A stretch of DNA of 64,000 nucleotides from contig CAZYMI010000006.1 in the NCBI GenBank assembly GCA_964648505.1, forward strand, positions 28,991-92,990. Reading direction: 5' to 3'. Source of the stretch: CAZYMI01 sp964648505 (GTDB lineage Bacteria > Pseudomonadota > Alphaproteobacteria > Micavibrionales > Micavibrionaceae). The notes beneath the pieces are model-generated. The model searched no databases and was not told where the DNA came from. It saw only the letters and a program-made list of their open reading frames with translations. Positions 24,109 to 32,693 of the stretch are shown here, piece after piece. Position 1 is the first letter of the stretch. Each line of letters begins with the position of its first letter. The position numbers and the translations under genes were made by a program.

Positions 24109-24154
24109 AACAAAAAATGTTAGGGTACACAACTGATCAGCGTAAGGTGCCCCT

Positions 24155-24748
24155 ATGACCCGTAAAATAATCTGTAAATTTTCTGTATTCTTTTTAATAG
24201 TGCTTAGCTTTTTCTCTGTTCCAGCTTTTGCGCAAGACTTACAAAAAGACCCTGAAAACCCTATTCAAATTTTAAAAGACCGGACTGATGTTATTTTAAA
24301 AGATCTGGATGAAAATCAAACCAGACAATTTCAAGCGATCCGCGCTTCTTATGGCACCATTCGTGGCGTTCAAGATGTTCGGGCACTTTTATTACGTGCG
24401 GTAAAAGCCTGCACTGAGAAAAACCCAGAACTCAAAGACCGGCTTGAAACACGCTTTACCAGCTGGACCGATACCGTTGACCCCGTCATCAGACAAGGAG
24501 AAAACCGACTAGACAAAATGATTTTACTACAAAGCTATGCTAAACCATCGGAAGTGCGGGCTTACTTGCAAGCTTTTGATGAAGCTGTTATCTGGCGAAC
24601 AGAAAACGCAAAAACGGTGCCTGTATCTGACAAGAATGGCTGCGAGAAAATGATTCAATCAATGGATTCAACTCAAACCGAGCTTCCCGAACTTCTGACA
24701 AAAACGCTTAAGCTAGACAAGCCCCTGATTATCCAACAAAGAAATTAG
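24155..24748 (+). CDS. Exported protein of unknown function (197 aa)
   Basis: 197 aa. A signal peptide with a long hydrophobic core (FSVFFLIVLSFFSVPAFA) precedes a helical, charged mature domain. It has only two cysteines after the signal (in KACTEKN and NGCEKM), well placed for one disulfide. No known family is recognised. The glycosyltransferase gene begins 8 bp downstream in the same direction, so the two may be co-expressed and both serve the envelope. Confidence 0.7.
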   Translation: MTRKIICKFSVFFLIVLSFFSVPAFAQDLQKDPENPIQILKDRTDVILKDLDENQTRQFQAIRASYGTIRGVQDVRALLLRAVKACTEKNPELKDRLETRFTSWTDTVDPVIRQGENRLDKMILLQSYAKPSEVRAYLQAFDEAVIWRTENAKTVPVSDKNGCEKMIQSMDSTQTELPELLTKTLKLDKPLIIQQRN

Positions 24749-24756
24749 CTCTACCG

Positions 24757-25818
24757 ATGAAAATTCTGCAAGTCATGGCTGGTGCTAAAACTGGCGGGGC
24801 AGAAACAGCTTATGTCGATATGTGTCTTGCGCTGCACAACGCAGGGGCAGAAGTTATCGCCGCCACGCGAAAAAACACGCCGCGCACAAAACGTCTGACT
24901 GATGCAGGTATTAAAACCTACCTTCTTCCCTTCGGCGGTTTTATTGATTTTTATACACCTTTTATGTTGCGCCGTATAATCAAATCAGAAAAACCTTCGA
25001 TTGTTCAATGCTGGATGAGCAGGGCAGGCCAAAAAACACCCGGCAGCCCAATTGATAATCATCATTTCAAAAAAGTGTGCCGCTTGGGCGGATATTACAA
25101 GCTTAAATATTTTCCTCACACAGATCATTTTACAACAATCACCCCCATGATCCGCGACTGGTTGATTACACAATCTATAGACCCTGATAAAATAACCCAT
25201 ATCAATAATTTCGCTGACGTTGATCAAGTCAAACAGCCTGTTAATCGAAGCAAACTCGAAACGCCACAAGATGCTTTTGTTTATCTTGCGCTTTCAAGGC
25301 TTCATAAGTCGAAAGCAATCGATACACTTTTAGCAGCTGTTGCTAAGACACCTTCTGTTTATTTGTGGATCGCTGGGGATGGTCCTGACCGCGAAGCGCT
25401 TGAAAAACTTGCACACACACTTGGTATTCAAGATCGAGTTCGGTTTTTAGGCTGGCGTGATGATCGCGGTGCCTTGCTGGCTGCTTGTAATGCCGTTGTT
25501 TTTCCATCGCGGTATGAACCTTTTGGGACGGTATTTGTTCAAGCCTGGGCAGCGCAAAAACCTGTGATTGTTTCAAACGCTGATGGGCCCAGACAATTTG
25601 TAACCCCAGACGAAGACGCCTTAATGTTCACAATCGATGATATTGATACTCTTTCAAGCTATATGAACACGCTCGCGCATGATTCTGATTTGCAGGAAAA
25701 GCTTGTTGCTAGTGGCCTAAAACGCTACCGCGATGAATTTACCAAGCAAAGCACTGTGCAGGCATATTTGGATCTTTACACAAAGCTATTATCTAATAAA
25801 AACAATATATTAACATAA
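24757..25818 (+). CDS. Family 4 glycosyltransferase
   Basis: 353 aa, GT-B fold. The N-terminal acceptor domain begins MKILQVMAGAKTGGAETAYVDM with the Gly-rich turn; the C-terminal nucleotide-sugar domain shows LALSRLHKSKAIDTL, IAGDGPDREALE, FLGWRDDRGAL and PSRYEPFGTVFVQAW. That last region is the E-x7-E motif, with the second Glu read as Gln. It transfers a sugar to an envelope glycan, probably LPS core or capsule; donor and acceptor cannot be told. There is no polysaccharide cluster around it. It follows an exported protein by 8 bp. Confidence 0.9.
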   Translation: MKILQVMAGAKTGGAETAYVDMCLALHNAGAEVIAATRKNTPRTKRLTDAGIKTYLLPFGGFIDFYTPFMLRRIIKSEKPSIVQCWMSRAGQKTPGSPIDNHHFKKVCRLGGYYKLKYFPHTDHFTTITPMIRDWLITQSIDPDKITHINNFADVDQVKQPVNRSKLETPQDAFVYLALSRLHKSKAIDTLLAAVAKTPSVYLWIAGDGPDREALEKLAHTLGIQDRVRFLGWRDDRGALLAACNAVVFPSRYEPFGTVFVQAWAAQKPVIVSNADGPRQFVTPDEDALMFTIDDIDTLSSYMNTLAHDSDLQEKLVASGLKRYRDEFTKQSTVQAYLDLYTKLLSNKNNILT

Positions 25819-25887
25819 ACTACTAGACAAAATTGCATTATGTCTATAATGTACTTCCATATTCATTCATTTTTCACAGGATAAAAA

Positions 25888-26754
25888 ATGTCACCTTTAA
25901 AACGTCAGGTAGTTGCACTTGCACTTCTTACAACAGCTTTCTCGGGCCCTGCACAAGCGCAAAGCGCTGGTGATATAGCCAGAGGAATTATGGGAAACGG
26001 TCCGGCCGGTGATCTCGCAAACCAGGCCGTTAATGGACTGATCGGCATGTTCAAGAAGAAACCAACGTTGCAAATCACAGACATGGTAGCCGCGCCCGCG
26101 TTAAAAGACCCAGAAAAATATAGCAGCCTTATCGCAATGAGCACAGCTGACTACAACAGCCTTATTGCACAATGCGATTCAGGCAAACCAAGCGGTGCGC
26201 TTAAAAGAACCTGCAAAACAACAGTTGAATTCAGAAAATGGCAAGACACCCGAAAAACACTCGGCTTTGACGTGGTTCCTTCAATCATCGAGGGACAATT
26301 TGCTTATGCACCTGCCGGTACAACAGATAGTGTTTTTAACTGGACCGCAACAACAACGACAACAAAGGCAAAAAAAGGCACCCCAGCTTCAACCACAACC
26401 GCCCTGCCTTTTTTAGCTGGAACAAAATTTTTACCTGTTATTGGAGCAGATGGAAATAAAAGTAATGTTGAAATCTCAACGCTGCAAACCATGGCACAGA
26501 CCGGCGCTTTAAACGGATTTAAAATTGAACGTGTCACCGATGCGGAAGGCCGTAAGATTGGTGACGGAAATATTCTTCGCCTTACAGCTTTTCAAGGTGA
26601 AACACTTGGAACAACACTTTACGTCGATAAAAATGACCTGATGCGTATTGTGCCCAGAAACACACTGACATCTTGGCTTGGTATAACAGATCCAAGACCA
26701 CAGGCAGCCCCTGAACAGCGCACACCGGCTGGGCCGACTATTCCAATCAAATAG
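25888..26754 (+). CDS. Exported protein of unknown function (288 aa)
   Basis: 288 aa. Signal peptide (MSPLKRQVVALALLTTAFSGPAQAQ), a short glycine/alanine-rich segment (ARGIMGNGPAGDLANQAV), then a soluble domain with two cysteines (QCDSGK and RTCKTT) likely to pair. A Thr/Lys-rich strip (ATTTTTKAKKGTP) looks flexible. The C-terminus is proline-rich. No family recognised. Its end overlaps the convergent ctaA gene by 8 bp. Confidence 0.7.
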   Translation: MSPLKRQVVALALLTTAFSGPAQAQSAGDIARGIMGNGPAGDLANQAVNGLIGMFKKKPTLQITDMVAAPALKDPEKYSSLIAMSTADYNSLIAQCDSGKPSGALKRTCKTTVEFRKWQDTRKTLGFDVVPSIIEGQFAYAPAGTTDSVFNWTATTTTTKAKKGTPASTTTALPFLAGTKFLPVIGADGNKSNVEISTLQTMAQTGALNGFKIERVTDAEGRKIGDGNILRLTAFQGETLGTTLYVDKNDLMRIVPRNTLTSWLGITDPRPQAAPEQRTPAGPTIPIK

Positions 26755-27802
26755 AAGATCGGTAAAGCCGCATCAGACAAATAATCAGGCCTGCAAGCAA
26801 AGCCAGCGCACCTGCCTGATGAAGTGTTGCCAGTGGCAATGCAACGCCCGAAACCAGTGTTGCAATACCCAAACAAACCTGAAGAGTAACCAACACTCCT
26901 AAATATAATGCAGGGTAAAAATGCGGATTTTGCAGCAAACATTTTACTGCAAAAGAAAGCACCGTTATAAAGCTTAAAAACGCAAATATGCGATGAGTGA
27001 ACTGAACCGCAGCGTGATTTTCAAATATATTGATCCAAGCTGGAGACATGTGCCACATCTCAGGCGGTAGAAACCCGTCACCCATTTTAGGAAATTCGTT
27101 ATAGATTAAACCAGCATCAAGCCCGGCAACAAAAGCGCCCCAGATAATTGTAATCGACACAATAAAAAGTGATGCCCACCCGTGCGCATAAAATAAGCCA
27201 GACACTGGTAAAGTTTGCATCGTTTTAATCTTTCTCAGCACCGTTTGAGCAAGCGCAAGGGTCAATGAAAATATCAACAGCGCAAGCGATAAATGCAAAG
27301 CAAGTCTGTAGTGGGATACAAAGGGCCTATCTACAAGACCGCTTTGAACCATAAACCAGCCAACAAATCCTTGAAGCCCACCCAAAAAAAGCAATCCGAA
27401 ATATTTCCAGATATCTGCTTTTGCGATCCAACCGCGAAACGCAAAAAAAGCGAAGGGCACAGCAAAAACAATTCCAATCAGGCGGCCCCAAACACGATGC
27501 AACCATTCCCAAAAGAAAATTTGTTTAAATTCTTGAAGAGTCATACCTGCATTTTTCTGAATATATTCAGGGGTTGCTTGGTATTTTTGAAATTCAGCCT
27601 GCCAAGCACCCTCAGACATAGGAGGTAAAACGCCCAATACAGGCTTCCACTCTACTATAGACAGTCCCGATTCTGTCAGTCTGGTAATCGCGCCAATCAC
27701 AGCCATGGCAAAAATCATAAAACAGCAGGCAATCAGCCATCTGTAGATCATCTTATTGCGGACTTTTACGGCATCCATTGACAACTCGTTCATGGTCATC
27801 AT
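26747..27802 (-). CDS. ctaA: Haem A synthase (COX15/CtaA type 2)
   Basis: 351 aa, eight membrane helices. Alphaproteobacterial/mitochondrial features are present: GAITRLTESGLSIVEWKPV after helix 1, then FWEWLHRVWGRLIG with a haem-ligand His, VDRPFVSHYRLALHLSLAL, the NIFENHAAVQFTHRIFAF pair and LATLHQAGALALL near the end. It oxidises haem O to haem A for aa3-type cytochrome oxidase. Divergent from the ferredoxin reductase gene 12 bp away. No other oxidase-assembly gene (ctaB, ctaG) lies in the window. Confidence 0.95.
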   Translation of the reverse strand: MMTMNELSMDAVKVRNKMIYRWLIACCFMIFAMAVIGAITRLTESGLSIVEWKPVLGVLPPMSEGAWQAEFQKYQATPEYIQKNAGMTLQEFKQIFFWEWLHRVWGRLIGIVFAVPFAFFAFRGWIAKADIWKYFGLLFLGGLQGFVGWFMVQSGLVDRPFVSHYRLALHLSLALLIFSLTLALAQTVLRKIKTMQTLPVSGLFYAHGWASLFIVSITIIWGAFVAGLDAGLIYNEFPKMGDGFLPPEMWHMSPAWINIFENHAAVQFTHRIFAFLSFITVLSFAVKCLLQNPHFYPALYLGVLVTLQVCLGIATLVSGVALPLATLHQAGALALLAGLIICLMRLYRSSI

Positions 27803-27814
27803 TTATACCAAATC

Positions 27815-28852
27815 ATGAATCAGTCAAATGGCCTTATTGAAACAGATGCAGTCATTATAGGGGCGGGCCCGGTTGGGCTTTTTGCTGTCTTTGAACTTGG
27901 ACTTTTAGATATTAAAGCACATCTAATCGATATTCTTGACCGCCCGGGCGGTCAATGTACCGAACTCTACCCCGAAAAGCCTATATATGACATTCCAGCC
28001 ATTCCGGTTATCAGCGGCCAAGAACTGACAGACAGGCTTTTAGAACAGATTAAACCCTTCAACCCTGTTTTTCATTTTTCGCAAATAGCCCACGCACTTG
28101 AAACGCTCCCTGATGGACGTTTTAAGCTTTCAACCGATACGGGCTCTGTTTTTATTGCCAAGGTGATTATTATTGCCGCTGGCGGGGGGTCCTTCACACC
28201 TAAAAAACCCCCTATTCCCGATATTGAGCACTATGAAGGAACAAGTGTTTTTTTCGCCGTACGCCAGATTGAACGATTTAAAGAAAAATCAGTTGTCATT
28301 GCAGGTGGCGGTGATTCTGCTTTAGATTGGGCTCTGAATTTACAGCCCATTGCACGCAAGGTCACACTGGTGCACAGGCGTGATGATTTTCGTGCTGCAC
28401 CCGATAGCGTCCGTAAAATGAGAGAGCTTGTGGCATCTAGTAAAATGGATCTTATAATAGGTACGCCTGAAAAGTTAAATGGGCCTGCGCCCTTGCTTCA
28501 ATCGGTCACTGTTAAGTCAAACGAGATATCTAAGGACGTTGCCTGCGATTACTTTCTGGCTTTTTACGGCCTGACCATGAAGCTTGGGCCTGTTGCCAAT
28601 TTTGGCCTCAACTTGCATGAAAACCTGATTCCAGTAGATACACAGAAATTTCAAACATCGACCCCCGGCATTTTTGCAATAGGGGATATTAATCACTACC
28701 CCGGAAAGTTGAAATTAATCCTTTCAGGCTTCCATGAAGCGGCCCTGATGGCCCAGGCCGCCTTTAAAATTATATTTCCAGATAAAAAATTACGTTTCCA
28801 ATACACCACATCGTCATCTGACTTGCAGACAAAGCTGGGTGTTAAAGGCTAG
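27815..28852 (+). CDS. Thioredoxin-reductase-like ferredoxin-NADP reductase
   Basis: 345 aa. N-terminal FAD-binding GAGPVGLFAVFELG, the conserved DRPGGQCTELYPEKPIYDIPA segment, then the NADPH domain with IAGGGDSALDWAL and VHRRDDFRAAP. The Cys pair of thioredoxin reductases (CxxC) is absent. This is the YumC/TrxR-like FNR family, which moves electrons between NADPH and ferredoxin. A 2Fe-2S ferredoxin gene lies 820 bp downstream in the same direction, a plausible partner. A close paralogue is encoded at 36087-37097. Confidence 0.92.
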   Translation: MNQSNGLIETDAVIIGAGPVGLFAVFELGLLDIKAHLIDILDRPGGQCTELYPEKPIYDIPAIPVISGQELTDRLLEQIKPFNPVFHFSQIAHALETLPDGRFKLSTDTGSVFIAKVIIIAAGGGSFTPKKPPIPDIEHYEGTSVFFAVRQIERFKEKSVVIAGGGDSALDWALNLQPIARKVTLVHRRDDFRAAPDSVRKMRELVASSKMDLIIGTPEKLNGPAPLLQSVTVKSNEISKDVACDYFLAFYGLTMKLGPVANFGLNLHENLIPVDTQKFQTSTPGIFAIGDINHYPGKLKLILSGFHEAALMAQAAFKIIFPDKKLRFQYTTSSSDLQTKLGVKG

Positions 28853-28883
28853 ACTAAACCTCTAAATTTATTATGAGTTAACG

Positions 28884-29672
28884 ATGAGCCTAACATTCGA
28901 CATACCGCAAACTGCTTTGTTTGCTTACAAAACCTTATGGACACAACGGCATTATACCGCGCGATTGATTGCAATTCCGTTACTTTTAAAATTTGTCTGT
29001 GCGGTGGCTGTTTTACTTTCTGGCGCAGGGAACGACTTTATCCGCCAATCAATCATCATGCTGCCTTCTTACTTTGCTGAAGGCTGGATGATCGCGCAAT
29101 ACCTGCGTACGCAGCTAACCGGAGAACGCTGGCCCTATCCAGTTGATCTTTCAAGTGTTGCCAATGAAGTTAAAATTATTCGCCGTGTGCGGGGGCTGCT
29201 GGCTTGTATTATTTGTTATGTTCTTACCATGATGGGCATTGCCCTTATTGCATCTTTAACACTCAACGTTGCTGGCACCACCGGTTTAAGCGGTGAAACA
29301 AGACTTTCCCCAGACAAGCAGGCTATGATTACCGGGATTATGATCGCTTCTATCTTTTTGTTTCGGTTTATGTGGTTGCCTTTACCCCTTGTGGTTAACA
29401 CGCCTATTGCGCATTACATTTCAATTACAAAGGGCTTTTTGCCCTCTGTAAAGCTTTTTGCCTTATGGCTTCTGGTGACTTTATCGGCTGTTATCACTTT
29501 TATCGGCAGCCTATCGATTATTATGAGCTTGCTTGTTTCGGGCCCTTCTATTCAGTCGCAACCCACACTTATTTTTCTAACTTTAATTGAATCGTTTGCA
29601 TTGATTATTATAAAAATATTATCCATGTCTGCGATAGCACAAGCCTTAAAACCGCACCTTATTATAAGCTAG
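28884..29672 (+). CDS. Multi-pass inner-membrane protein of unknown function
   Basis: 262 aa, about five or six membrane segments, no signal peptide. It starts MSLTFDIPQTALFAYKTLW and has a cytoplasmic loop with KIIRRVRGLL between helices. No catalytic or transport signature recognised. It lies between the ferredoxin reductase and the ferredoxin, with gaps of 31 and 2 bp, so it is co-transcribed with both; whether it takes part in electron transfer is open. Confidence 0.75.
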   Translation: MSLTFDIPQTALFAYKTLWTQRHYTARLIAIPLLLKFVCAVAVLLSGAGNDFIRQSIIMLPSYFAEGWMIAQYLRTQLTGERWPYPVDLSSVANEVKIIRRVRGLLACIICYVLTMMGIALIASLTLNVAGTTGLSGETRLSPDKQAMITGIMIASIFLFRFMWLPLPLVVNTPIAHYISITKGFLPSVKLFALWLLVTLSAVITFIGSLSIIMSLLVSGPSIQSQPTLIFLTLIESFALIIIKILSMSAIAQALKPHLIIS

Positions 29673-29674
29673 CC

Positions 29675-30022
29675 ATGACCGATACGCCTTTAGATATCAC
29701 CCTAGAAATAATCGTAAAAGATCTTGATGATACCGTACACACAATTCCTGCTTTAGCTGGATGGAGCGTTATGGAGATTATTAAGGATGCCAAACTACCT
29801 TTGAAAGCTGAATGTGGCGGCGCATGCGCCTGCGGAACATGCCATGTCTATATCGACGAAAACTGGCTTCAAAAACTTCCGCCCCCCAATGACGAGGAAA
29901 TCGAGCGTCTGGAAAATGACGCCTTTTTTGTGCGTAATAATTCCCGCCTTTCCTGCCAGATCATCATGGCTGACAACATGAATGGCTTGGTTGTTTCGCT
30001 TGCAAAAACCGACTTTGCCTAA
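29675..30022 (+). CDS. Adrenodoxin-type 2Fe-2S ferredoxin
   Basis: 115 aa, usual length. Cluster ligands are C47, C53, C56 (C-x5-C-x2-C in AECGGACACGTCHVY) and C94 (RLSCQI); C51 is extra. The LPPPNDEEIERLE loop and RNNSRLSCQ are hallmarks of the adrenodoxin/ISC-ferredoxin group. It would receive electrons from the TrxR-like reductase of the same operon and pass them to Fe-S assembly or to oxygenases. Confidence 0.94.
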   Translation: MTDTPLDITLEIIVKDLDDTVHTIPALAGWSVMEIIKDAKLPLKAECGGACACGTCHVYIDENWLQKLPPPNDEEIERLENDAFFVRNNSRLSCQIIMADNMNGLVVSLAKTDFA

Positions 30023-30043
30023 GCAAGTGAATTAACGGGCTTT

Positions 30044-30313
30044 TTATTGCAACGATCCTGTGAAACCAATCGCTTCAAATTCAGCAGGTGTCATCAATCC
30101 TTTATGCGCCAAGCGCACGGAATGCAGTTTCCCTTCCAAATTATGCGACCAAAACTCAAGGAATCTTTTTAAACTTGGAAATGTGGGGGCATGGTCGTAA
30201 TCTTGCCAGATATAGGTTTGAAGAAGCGCCGGATGATCGGGCATGTGATAAAGTATTTCGGCTGTCGTTAATCGATAATTTTTCAGAACGACAATTTCTA
30301 CATCATTTCTCAT
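30044..30313 (-). CDS. Usg family protein
   Basis: 89 aa. The sequence NYRLTTAEILYHMPDHPALLQTYIWQDYDHAP and the end FWSHNLEGKLHSVRLAHKGL match the Usg family, small alphaproteobacterial proteins first noted upstream of trp genes and of unknown role. A strong AGGAGG ribosome-binding site precedes the ATG. It is convergent with the ferredoxin operon and divergent from groESL. Confidence 0.9.
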   Translation of the reverse strand: MRNDVEIVVLKNYRLTTAEILYHMPDHPALLQTYIWQDYDHAPTFPSLKRFLEFWSHNLEGKLHSVRLAHKGLMTPAEFEAIGFTGSLQ

Positions 30314-30396
30314 AATATACCTCCTGGTTTTTTGCTCTGTTAGGCCTGTTCTGGGCCTTCTAATATTAATTATACCCTAATAATCCTTAAAAAAGC

Positions 30397-30428
30397 CTTG
30401 AAATGCTTCGCCATCAGGCTTATATGAT
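30397..30428 (+). promoter_or_regulatory. groESL promoter with RpoH-like elements
   Basis: CTTGAAA (30397-30403) followed about 16 bp later by CTTATATG (30419-30426). The pair reads equally as a sigma-70 promoter and as the CTTG/CTATAT style of alphaproteobacterial heat-shock sigma-32 promoters. The CIRCE operator begins at its downstream edge. Confidence 0.65.
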
Positions 30429-30455
30429 CTGGCACTCGGGCGGGTTGAGTGCTAA
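30429..30455 (+). promoter_or_regulatory. CIRCE operator (HrcA-binding site) of groESL
   Basis: Inverted repeat CTGGCACTC, 9-bp spacer, GAGTGCTAA. The right arm matches the CIRCE consensus perfectly and the left arm differs at two positions. It lies at the expected transcription start, 53 bp before groES, so HrcA should repress groESL at normal temperature. Confidence 0.93.
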
Positions 30456-30507
30456 CAGGCTCATACCGTCCCTTGGTTCAACCGAACAAGCTGAAAAGGA
30501 GCTTAAA

Positions 30508-30798
30508 ATGAACTTCAGACCACTACACGACCGCGTTCTCGTTCGCCGTATTGAAGCGGGCGATAAAACCAAAGGCGGTATTATCATTCCAGAAACAGCC
30601 AAAGAAAAACCAATGGAAGGCGAAGTTGTCGCTGCTGGTTCAGGCGCGCGTGACGAAATGGGAAAACTCATCCCACTTGATGTCAAAAAAGGCGACCGGA
30701 TCATTTTCTCAAAATGGTCAGGCACAGAAATCACCATCGAAGGCACAGAAATGTTGGTGATGAAAGAATCCGACATTCTTGGCGTTATGGCTGCTTAA
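30508..30798 (+). CDS. groES: Co-chaperonin GroES
   Basis: 96 aa from the ATG at 30508, with an AAGGAG site 6 bp upstream; an in-frame extension upstream overlaps CIRCE and is rejected. Conserved FRPLHDRVLVRR start, mobile loop (EAGDKTKGGIIIPETAKEKPMEG) that docks on GroEL, and the closing MKESDILGVM. The heptameric lid of the folding chamber. Followed by groEL after 31 bp. Confidence 0.98.
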   Translation: MNFRPLHDRVLVRRIEAGDKTKGGIIIPETAKEKPMEGEVVAAGSGARDEMGKLIPLDVKKGDRIIFSKWSGTEITIEGTEMLVMKESDILGVMAA

Positions 30799-30829
30799 CT
30801 TTAACTGAATACAAAAAGGATAAAACACA

Positions 30830-32479
30830 ATGGTTGCTAAAAATGTAGTGCACGGGCGCGAAGCACGTGAAAAAGTACTTAAAGGTATCAACATTCTTGC
30901 TGATGCCGTAAAAGTTACGTTGGGGCCAAAAGGTCGCAATGTGGTTATTCAAAAATCATTTGGTGCGCCACGCATCACCAAAGATGGCGTGACTGTCGCT
31001 AAGGAAATTGAACTCAAAGATGTTGATTTCAATCTAGGCGCACAGATGATCCGCGAAGTCGCATCCAAACAAAACGACCAATCGGGTGACGGCACGACAA
31101 CCGCAACCGTGCTTGCTCAAGCAATCGCAAATGAAGGCTTTAAAGCTGTTGCTGCTGGTATGAACCCAATGGACCTCAAGCGCGGAATTGATATGGCTGT
31201 GCTTGCTGTTGTCGAGGATATTAAAAAACGTTCCAAAAAAGTATCCACCAATGCTGAAATCGCACAGGTGGGTACAATTTCAGCCAATGGTGACAGCAAT
31301 GTCGGCGATATGATCGCAAAAGCCATGGAAAAAGTCGGTAAAGAAGGTGTGATTACGGTTGAAGAAGCAAAATCACTTGATACCGAACTGGAAGTTGTTG
31401 AAGGTATGCAATTTGATCGTGGGTACCTCTCCCCCTATTTTATCACCAATGCTGATAAAATGGTGTGCGAGTTGGAAAATCCATACATTTTGCTGAATGA
31501 GAAAAAGCTTTCTAATATCCAATCCATTCTGCCTGTACTTGAAGCGGTGCTTCAATCTGGTCGTCCACTTTTGATTGTGGCTGAAGATGTTGAAGGTGAA
31601 GCGCTTGCAACATTGGTCGTCAACAAGCTGCGCGGCGGCCTGAAAATTGCTGCTGTAAAAGCGCCCGGCTTTGGCGATCGTCGTAAGGCGATGCTTGAAG
31701 ACATGGCTATTTTAACAGGCGGTCAGGTTATCTCTGAAGATCTGGGCATCAAACTTGAAAATGTTACAATCGACATGCTGGGTTCAGCCAAGAAAATTCA
31801 GATCACCAAGGATAATTCAACAATTATTGATGGTGCTGGCAAAAAAGCTGAAATCGAAGCACGTTGCGGCCAGATCAAAGCGCAGATTGAAGAAACAACA
31901 TCTGACTATGATCGTGAAAAACTGCAAGAACGTTTGGCAAAACTTGCTGGCGGTGTAGCAGTGATCCGTGTTGGCGGCGCAACAGAAGTTGAAGTAAAAG
32001 AAAAGAAAGATCGTGTTGAAGATGCGATGCATGCAACCCGCGCCGCTGTTGAAGAAGGCATTATCGCAGGCGGTGGCTCGGCTTTATTGTTTGCAACCAA
32101 ATCACTTGACACTGTTAAAGGTGCCAACAATGACCAGCAAGTTGGTGTCGACATCGTTCGTCGTGCTATCCAAGCTCCTGTTCGCCAGATTGTGGAGAAC
32201 GCAGGCAAGGAAGGATCGATTGTTGTCGGTAAACTTCTTGAGCAAAAAGATACAAATTTTGGTTTTGATGCTCAAAACGACAGCTATGGCGATATGGTTA
32301 AAGCAGGTATTATTGATCCTGTGAAAATCGTTCGTACTGCCCTTCAGGATGCGGCGTCTGTTGCAGGTCTTCTGATCACAACAGAAGCCATCATCACAGA
32401 TGCGCCAAAATCCGAAAAATCGGGTGGCGGTATGCCAGGCGGCGGCATGGGTGGCGGCATGGGTGATATGGATTTCTAA
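30830..32479 (+). CDS. groEL: Chaperonin GroEL
   Basis: 549 aa. Full chaperonin: equatorial ATP site (VTLGPKGRNVV, DGTTTATVLAQAI), apical domain (about 190-375) with LEDMAILTGG, returning equatorial domain (EEGIIAGGGSALL) and the Gly-Met tail GGGMPGGGMGGGMGDMDF. It folds proteins with GroES in the cytoplasm. The single intact copy here is under CIRCE and probable RpoH control. Its last 78 codons, terminator and flank are repeated 1325 bp downstream (33568-33939). Confidence 0.98.
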   Translation: MVAKNVVHGREAREKVLKGINILADAVKVTLGPKGRNVVIQKSFGAPRITKDGVTVAKEIELKDVDFNLGAQMIREVASKQNDQSGDGTTTATVLAQAIANEGFKAVAAGMNPMDLKRGIDMAVLAVVEDIKKRSKKVSTNAEIAQVGTISANGDSNVGDMIAKAMEKVGKEGVITVEEAKSLDTELEVVEGMQFDRGYLSPYFITNADKMVCELENPYILLNEKKLSNIQSILPVLEAVLQSGRPLLIVAEDVEGEALATLVVNKLRGGLKIAAVKAPGFGDRRKAMLEDMAILTGGQVISEDLGIKLENVTIDMLGSAKKIQITKDNSTIIDGAGKKAEIEARCGQIKAQIEETTSDYDREKLQERLAKLAGGVAVIRVGGATEVEVKEKKDRVEDAMHATRAAVEEGIIAGGGSALLFATKSLDTVKGANNDQQVGVDIVRRAIQAPVRQIVENAGKEGSIVVGKLLEQKDTNFGFDAQNDSYGDMVKAGIIDPVKIVRTALQDAASVAGLLITTEAIITDAPKSEKSGGGMPGGGMGGGMGDMDF

Positions 32480-32614
32480 AATCCTATCCCAAGCTTTTAT
32501 TCCGAAAGTTACAAAAACCCCGAGAAATCGGGGTTTTTTATTATATTGAGTAATAAAATTATAAATTACGTTAAATATATTTGAATTAAAAATACCATTT
32601 GATGCATAAAAAAT
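32243..32614 (+). repeat. Direct repeat copy 1: groEL 3' end plus terminator
   Basis: 372 bp starting exactly at groEL codon 472 (Gln), running through the stop, terminator and AT-rich flank. It matches 33568-33939 at a constant offset of 1325 bp with one mismatch seen (A32252 versus C33577). The match ends 11 bp before the promoter of the first GNAT gene. Confidence 0.95.
32513..32539 (+). terminator. groEL terminator
   Basis: Stem AACCCCGA/TCGGGGTT with GAAA loop flanked by A- and T-runs. Typical Rho-independent terminator. A copy lies at 33838-33864. Confidence 0.93.
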
Positions 32615-32625
32615 AGCATTTTATA

Positions 32626-32655
32626 TTGACACTTTGACAAATGAACGGCTAATAG
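32626..32655 (+). promoter_or_regulatory. Candidate promoter of the first GNAT gene
   Basis: TTGACA (32626-32631), 18-bp spacer, TAATAG (32650-32655). It lies just past the end of the groEL-tail repeat and makes the TTG at 32634 an unlikely start, supporting the ATG at 32694. Confidence 0.5.
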
Positions 32656-32693
32656 AAGAGAGAATAAAATTAACTTACAAAGACTCATTTTCA

